Shown here piece after piece: positions 61,557-64,000 of a DNA stretch of 64,000 nucleotides. The stretch is taken from positions 614,307-678,306 of the forward strand of contig CAWCXA010000007.1 in NCBI GenBank assembly GCA_963799425.1. The letters are read 5' to 3'. Both the position numbers and the translations under genes were made by a program. Under the pieces are notes generated by a model. It saw only the letters and a program-made list of their open reading frames with translations. It did not search any database and was not told the DNA's origin. Position 1 is the first letter of the stretch. The number at the start of each line of letters is the position of its first letter. The DNA is from CAVWSM01 sp963799425 (GTDB lineage: Bacteria; Actinomycetota; Actinomycetes; Jiangellales; Jiangellaceae).

Positions 61557-62771
61557 GTGCTCGACACCCAGCCAAGGAACACTTCTGCCCCCGTGGTCAC
61601 CAGCGGCGCGCTGGGGACCGACGCGGCAGCACTCGCCGAGAGTCAGACTCGTGTGCTGCTCGACGAGCTGCTCGAGAAGACCCTCGAGCTAGGTGGCTCC
61701 GACCTGCACCTCTCGGCCGGCGCACCACCCAGCGTGCGTGTGCACGGTGAGGTGGAACCACTTGAGGGGTACGGGCCGCTGCACCCCGACAGCATCCAAC
61801 GGGCGATCTTTGCGGTGCTCTCCAGCCAACAACGCGACAGGTTCGAAGCACGGCGCGAGCTCGACTGCGCGTACACATTGCCCGGCCGGGCGCGGTTCCG
61901 CGTCAACGTGATGCGTCAGCGCGGTGCGGTGACCGGCGTCTTCCGCGTAGTGCCCTGGGAGATCAAGAGCCTGAAGGACATCGACATACCGGAGCGGCTG
62001 GCGATGTTTGCCACGCTCCCGCGCGGGCTCGTGCTGTTCACCGGGCCGACCGGCTCGGGCAAGTCGACGACCGTTGCCACGCTGGTGGACATCGCCAACC
62101 GATCACGCGCCGGACACATCGTCACGATCGAAGACCCGATCGAGTTCCTCTTCGAGCACAAGCGCTGCATCGTCAACCAGCGCGAGGTGGGGGAGGACAC
62201 GGAGTCGTTCGCTGATGCCCTGCGCCACGTGCTGCGGCAGGACCCCGACATCATCGTCGTCGGTGAGATGCGCGACCCAGAGACCATTTCGGTGGCGCTG
62301 ACCGCGGCGGAGACCGGTCACCTCGTGTTCGCAACGCTGCACACGCGCTCGGCCGAAGAGGCCGTCACCCGCATCGTGGACTCCTACCCGGCTGCGCAGC
62401 AGGCCACCATCCGTGCCCAGATGGCCTCGTCCCTGCAAGGTGTGATTGGCCAGACCCTTGTTCGCACGGCTGACGGTCTCGGCCGGATCCCTGCCGTCGA
62501 GGTGCTGGTCGCCACGCCCGCGGTCCGCAACCTGATCCGGGAGAACAAGATCGCGCACATCGGCCAGGCGATCGAAGCCGGCGCGCAGCACGGCATGGAG
62601 ACGCTCGACCAGAGCCTGGCGCGACTGGTCGTCTCAGGGAAGATCACCCGCGAGGCCGCGCGCGAGGTCGCCCGCGACCGCGTCGAGCTGGACAAGCTCA
62701 TCGACGGCGAGCGGGGTCGCTACAGCGGCGCCGGCGAGGGCATGCGGTTCAGCGACTTCCCGGCAATGTGA
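61557..62771 (+). CDS. pilT: Type IV pilus retraction ATPase PilT
   Basis: 404 residues from GTG 61557: LELGGSDLHLSAGAPPSVRV, Walker A FTGPTGSGKSTTVATLVDIA, Asp box VTIEDPIEFLFEHKRCIVNQ, Walker B DIIVVGEMRDPETISVALTA, His box GHLVFATLHTRSAEEAVTRI. The C-terminal AVRNLIRENKIAHIGQAIEA is a good match to the AIRNLIRE motif that marks working retraction motors. A spacer of 86 bases separates it from pilB. With the divergent copy at 58169, the locus has two retraction-type ATPases. Confidence 0.94.
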   Translation: MLDTQPRNTSAPVVTSGALGTDAAALAESQTRVLLDELLEKTLELGGSDLHLSAGAPPSVRVHGEVEPLEGYGPLHPDSIQRAIFAVLSSQQRDRFEARRELDCAYTLPGRARFRVNVMRQRGAVTGVFRVVPWEIKSLKDIDIPERLAMFATLPRGLVLFTGPTGSGKSTTVATLVDIANRSRAGHIVTIEDPIEFLFEHKRCIVNQREVGEDTESFADALRHVLRQDPDIIVVGEMRDPETISVALTAAETGHLVFATLHTRSAEEAVTRIVDSYPAAQQATIRAQMASSLQGVIGQTLVRTADGLGRIPAVEVLVATPAVRNLIRENKIAHIGQAIEAGAQHGMETLDQSLARLVVSGKITREAAREVARDRVELDKLIDGERGRYSGAGEGMRFSDFPAM

Positions 62772-62785
62772 GGCGAGGCATCGAC

Positions 62786-64000
62786 ATGACCACGACCGCC
62801 ACTGTTCCATCCTTCCAATACGAGGTGCTTGACGCGTCCGGCAACGTGCGCTCCGGTGCCCTCGAGGCCGACTCGGCGGCGGCGGCTGTCGCGCGGCTCA
62901 ACCGCATGGGCTACACACCCTTGTCGGTGACTGAGAAGCCGACGGGTGGCCTGCACAAAGAACTCTCGCTGATGCCGCAGCGAGTCCGGCTGAAGGACCT
63001 CGCAATCATGTCGAGGCAGTTCGCGACGATGATCGGCGCGGGCCTCTCGCTGCTGCGCGTGCTGGGTGTCCTTGCCGAGCAGACCGAGAACAGTAGGCTT
63101 GCCGAGACGTTGCGCACCGTGCGCGGTGACGTGGAAACCGGGTCGGCCCTCTCGGATGCACTCGCGCGCCACCCGAAGGTCTTCCCACCGTTGATGATCA
63201 GCATGGTGCAGGCCGGCGAGGTTGGCGGCTTCCTCGATCGGGCGCTCATCAGCATTGCCGACAACCTCGAGGCCGAGGTTAAGCTCCGCGCCAAGGTGAA
63301 GTCCGCGATGACGTACCCTGTCGTCGTCGGTGTTGTCGCCGTGCTGCTTGTCACCGCGATGCTGCTCTTCATCGTTCCGACCTTCCGCGACCTGTTTGCC
63401 GACCTCGGTGGCACGTTGCCGCTGCCCACGCGAGTCGTGGTGTGGATGAGCGATATGGCGAAGTTCCTCGCGCCGATCTTCGTGGTGCTCAGCATCGCGG
63501 CGGGGGTGCTGTGGGCGAAGTTCCGTCGCGAGGAGAAGGTCCGCGATGTCGTGGATCCTCTGAAGCTCAAGGTGCCGGTGTTCGGCAAGCTGTTCCGCAA
63601 GGTCTATCTGGCGCGGACGACGCGCAACCTATCGGCGATGCTGGGTGCCGGCGTGCCGATGCTGCAGGCGATCGACGTGGTCTCGGAGACCACCGGCTCT
63701 GTCGTCGTCTCGCGGGCCCTGGACCGGGTGCGCGATGCCGTGCGTACGGGTGAGGGGCTGGCCGCTCCGATGGCCAAGGAGGACATCTTCCCGCCGATGA
63801 CCGTGCAGATGATCGCGGTCGGTGAGGACTCCGGGTCGATCGACGACATGCTGTCCAAGGTCGCCGACTTCTACGACCAGGAGGTTGAGGCGACCACCGA
63901 GTCGCTGACGACCCTTGTCGAGCCCGTGATGATGCTCTTCCTCGGCGGCATCGTCGGGTTCATGGTGATCGCGCTGTACATGCCGATCTTCAAGATCTTC
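62786..64000 (+). CDS. pilC: Type IV pilus inner-membrane platform protein PilC (3' end outside window)
   Basis: The frame runs from ATG 62786 to the right edge without a stop, giving 405 residues. This is nearly full length, as the final MPIFKIF is the usual end region of the family. Two GspF/T2SSF domains are visible: LKDLAIMSRQFATMIGAGLS with MISMVQAGEVGGFLDRAL, then VYLARTTRNLSAMLGAGVPM with MIAVGEDSGSIDDMLSKVAD. Helices lie at VGVVAVLLVTAMLLFIVPTF, VVLSIAAGVLWAKF and MMLFLGGIVGFMVIALYMPI. The N-terminal SFQYEVLDASGNVRSGALEA is the typical PilC leader. Pilin genes presumably follow outside the window. Confidence 0.95.
   Translation, partial: MTTTATVPSFQYEVLDASGNVRSGALEADSAAAAVARLNRMGYTPLSVTEKPTGGLHKELSLMPQRVRLKDLAIMSRQFATMIGAGLSLLRVLGVLAEQTENSRLAETLRTVRGDVETGSALSDALARHPKVFPPLMISMVQAGEVGGFLDRALISIADNLEAEVKLRAKVKSAMTYPVVVGVVAVLLVTAMLLFIVPTFRDLFADLGGTLPLPTRVVVWMSDMAKFLAPIFVVLSIAAGVLWAKFRREEKVRDVVDPLKLKVPVFGKLFRKVYLARTTRNLSAMLGAGVPMLQAIDVVSETTGSVVVSRALDRVRDAVRTGEGLAAPMAKEDIFPPMTVQMIAVGEDSGSIDDMLSKVADFYDQEVEATTESLTTLVEPVMMLFLGGIVGFMVIALYMPIFKIF

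Overview
The window is high-GC actinobacterial chromosome, most like Nocardioides and its relatives (Propionibacteriales). The evidence is the strong GC bias, frequent GTG starts, a bldC gene, a mycothiol-dependent maleylpyruvate isomerase family protein, a DUF3073 protein and the gene order purF-purM-DUF3073-vdh-hypothetical-bldC, which I recall from Streptomyces coelicolor (SCO4086-4091). Assignment below order level is inference. No rRNA, tRNA or CRISPR array was recognised.

Layout. 1-0.6 kb: 3' end of pstB. 0.6-1.9 kb: a small zinc-ribbon gene followed by broken genes (a YCII-type protein, an IS110 transposase tail, a BNR-repeat tail). 1.9-5.1 kb: a secreted SGNH hydrolase divergent from purL. 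5.3-38 kb: a mixed accessory stretch. It holds a secreted choice-of-anchor I protein, a leaderless cupredoxin, an O-methyltransferase, a two-component system, an ABC exporter, three RibD-C/DHFR-like proteins (one broken), an FAD oxidase, an M20 dipeptidase, a membrane-anchored trypsin-like protease, a broken inositol-phosphatase gene, two broken SDR genes with an XRE regulator, a MntA-HepT toxin-antitoxin pair, a large FAD/GcvT demethylating dehydrogenase, an extracellular nuclease, a beta-lactamase-fold hydrolase and a divergent MarR/FMN-reductase pair with two visible operators.

38.3-45.1 kb is the conserved block: purF, purM, DUF3073, vdh, a conserved hypothetical and bldC. It is interrupted by a DUF559 gene bracketed by two copies of a 59-bp palindrome. 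45.2-51.9 kb is a glycerol/dihydroxyacetone island: glpD divergent from glpF-glpK, and convergent dhaK-dhaL-dhaM. 52.8-54.7 kb encodes an unusual FtsH-like AAA protease. 54.7-64 kb is a type IV pilus locus made of two divergent, tightly packed operons: pilM-pilN-pilO-pilD on the minus strand and pilT-like/unknown/pilB/pilT/pilC on the plus strand, with pilC running off the end.

A feature of the whole window is the number of genes whose reading frame breaks. At least twelve genes have one or more frame breaks, often at short G runs, while long housekeeping genes are intact. Some are surely decayed genes (several breaks or a real internal deletion), but single-base breaks at GGG could also be residual sequencing error.
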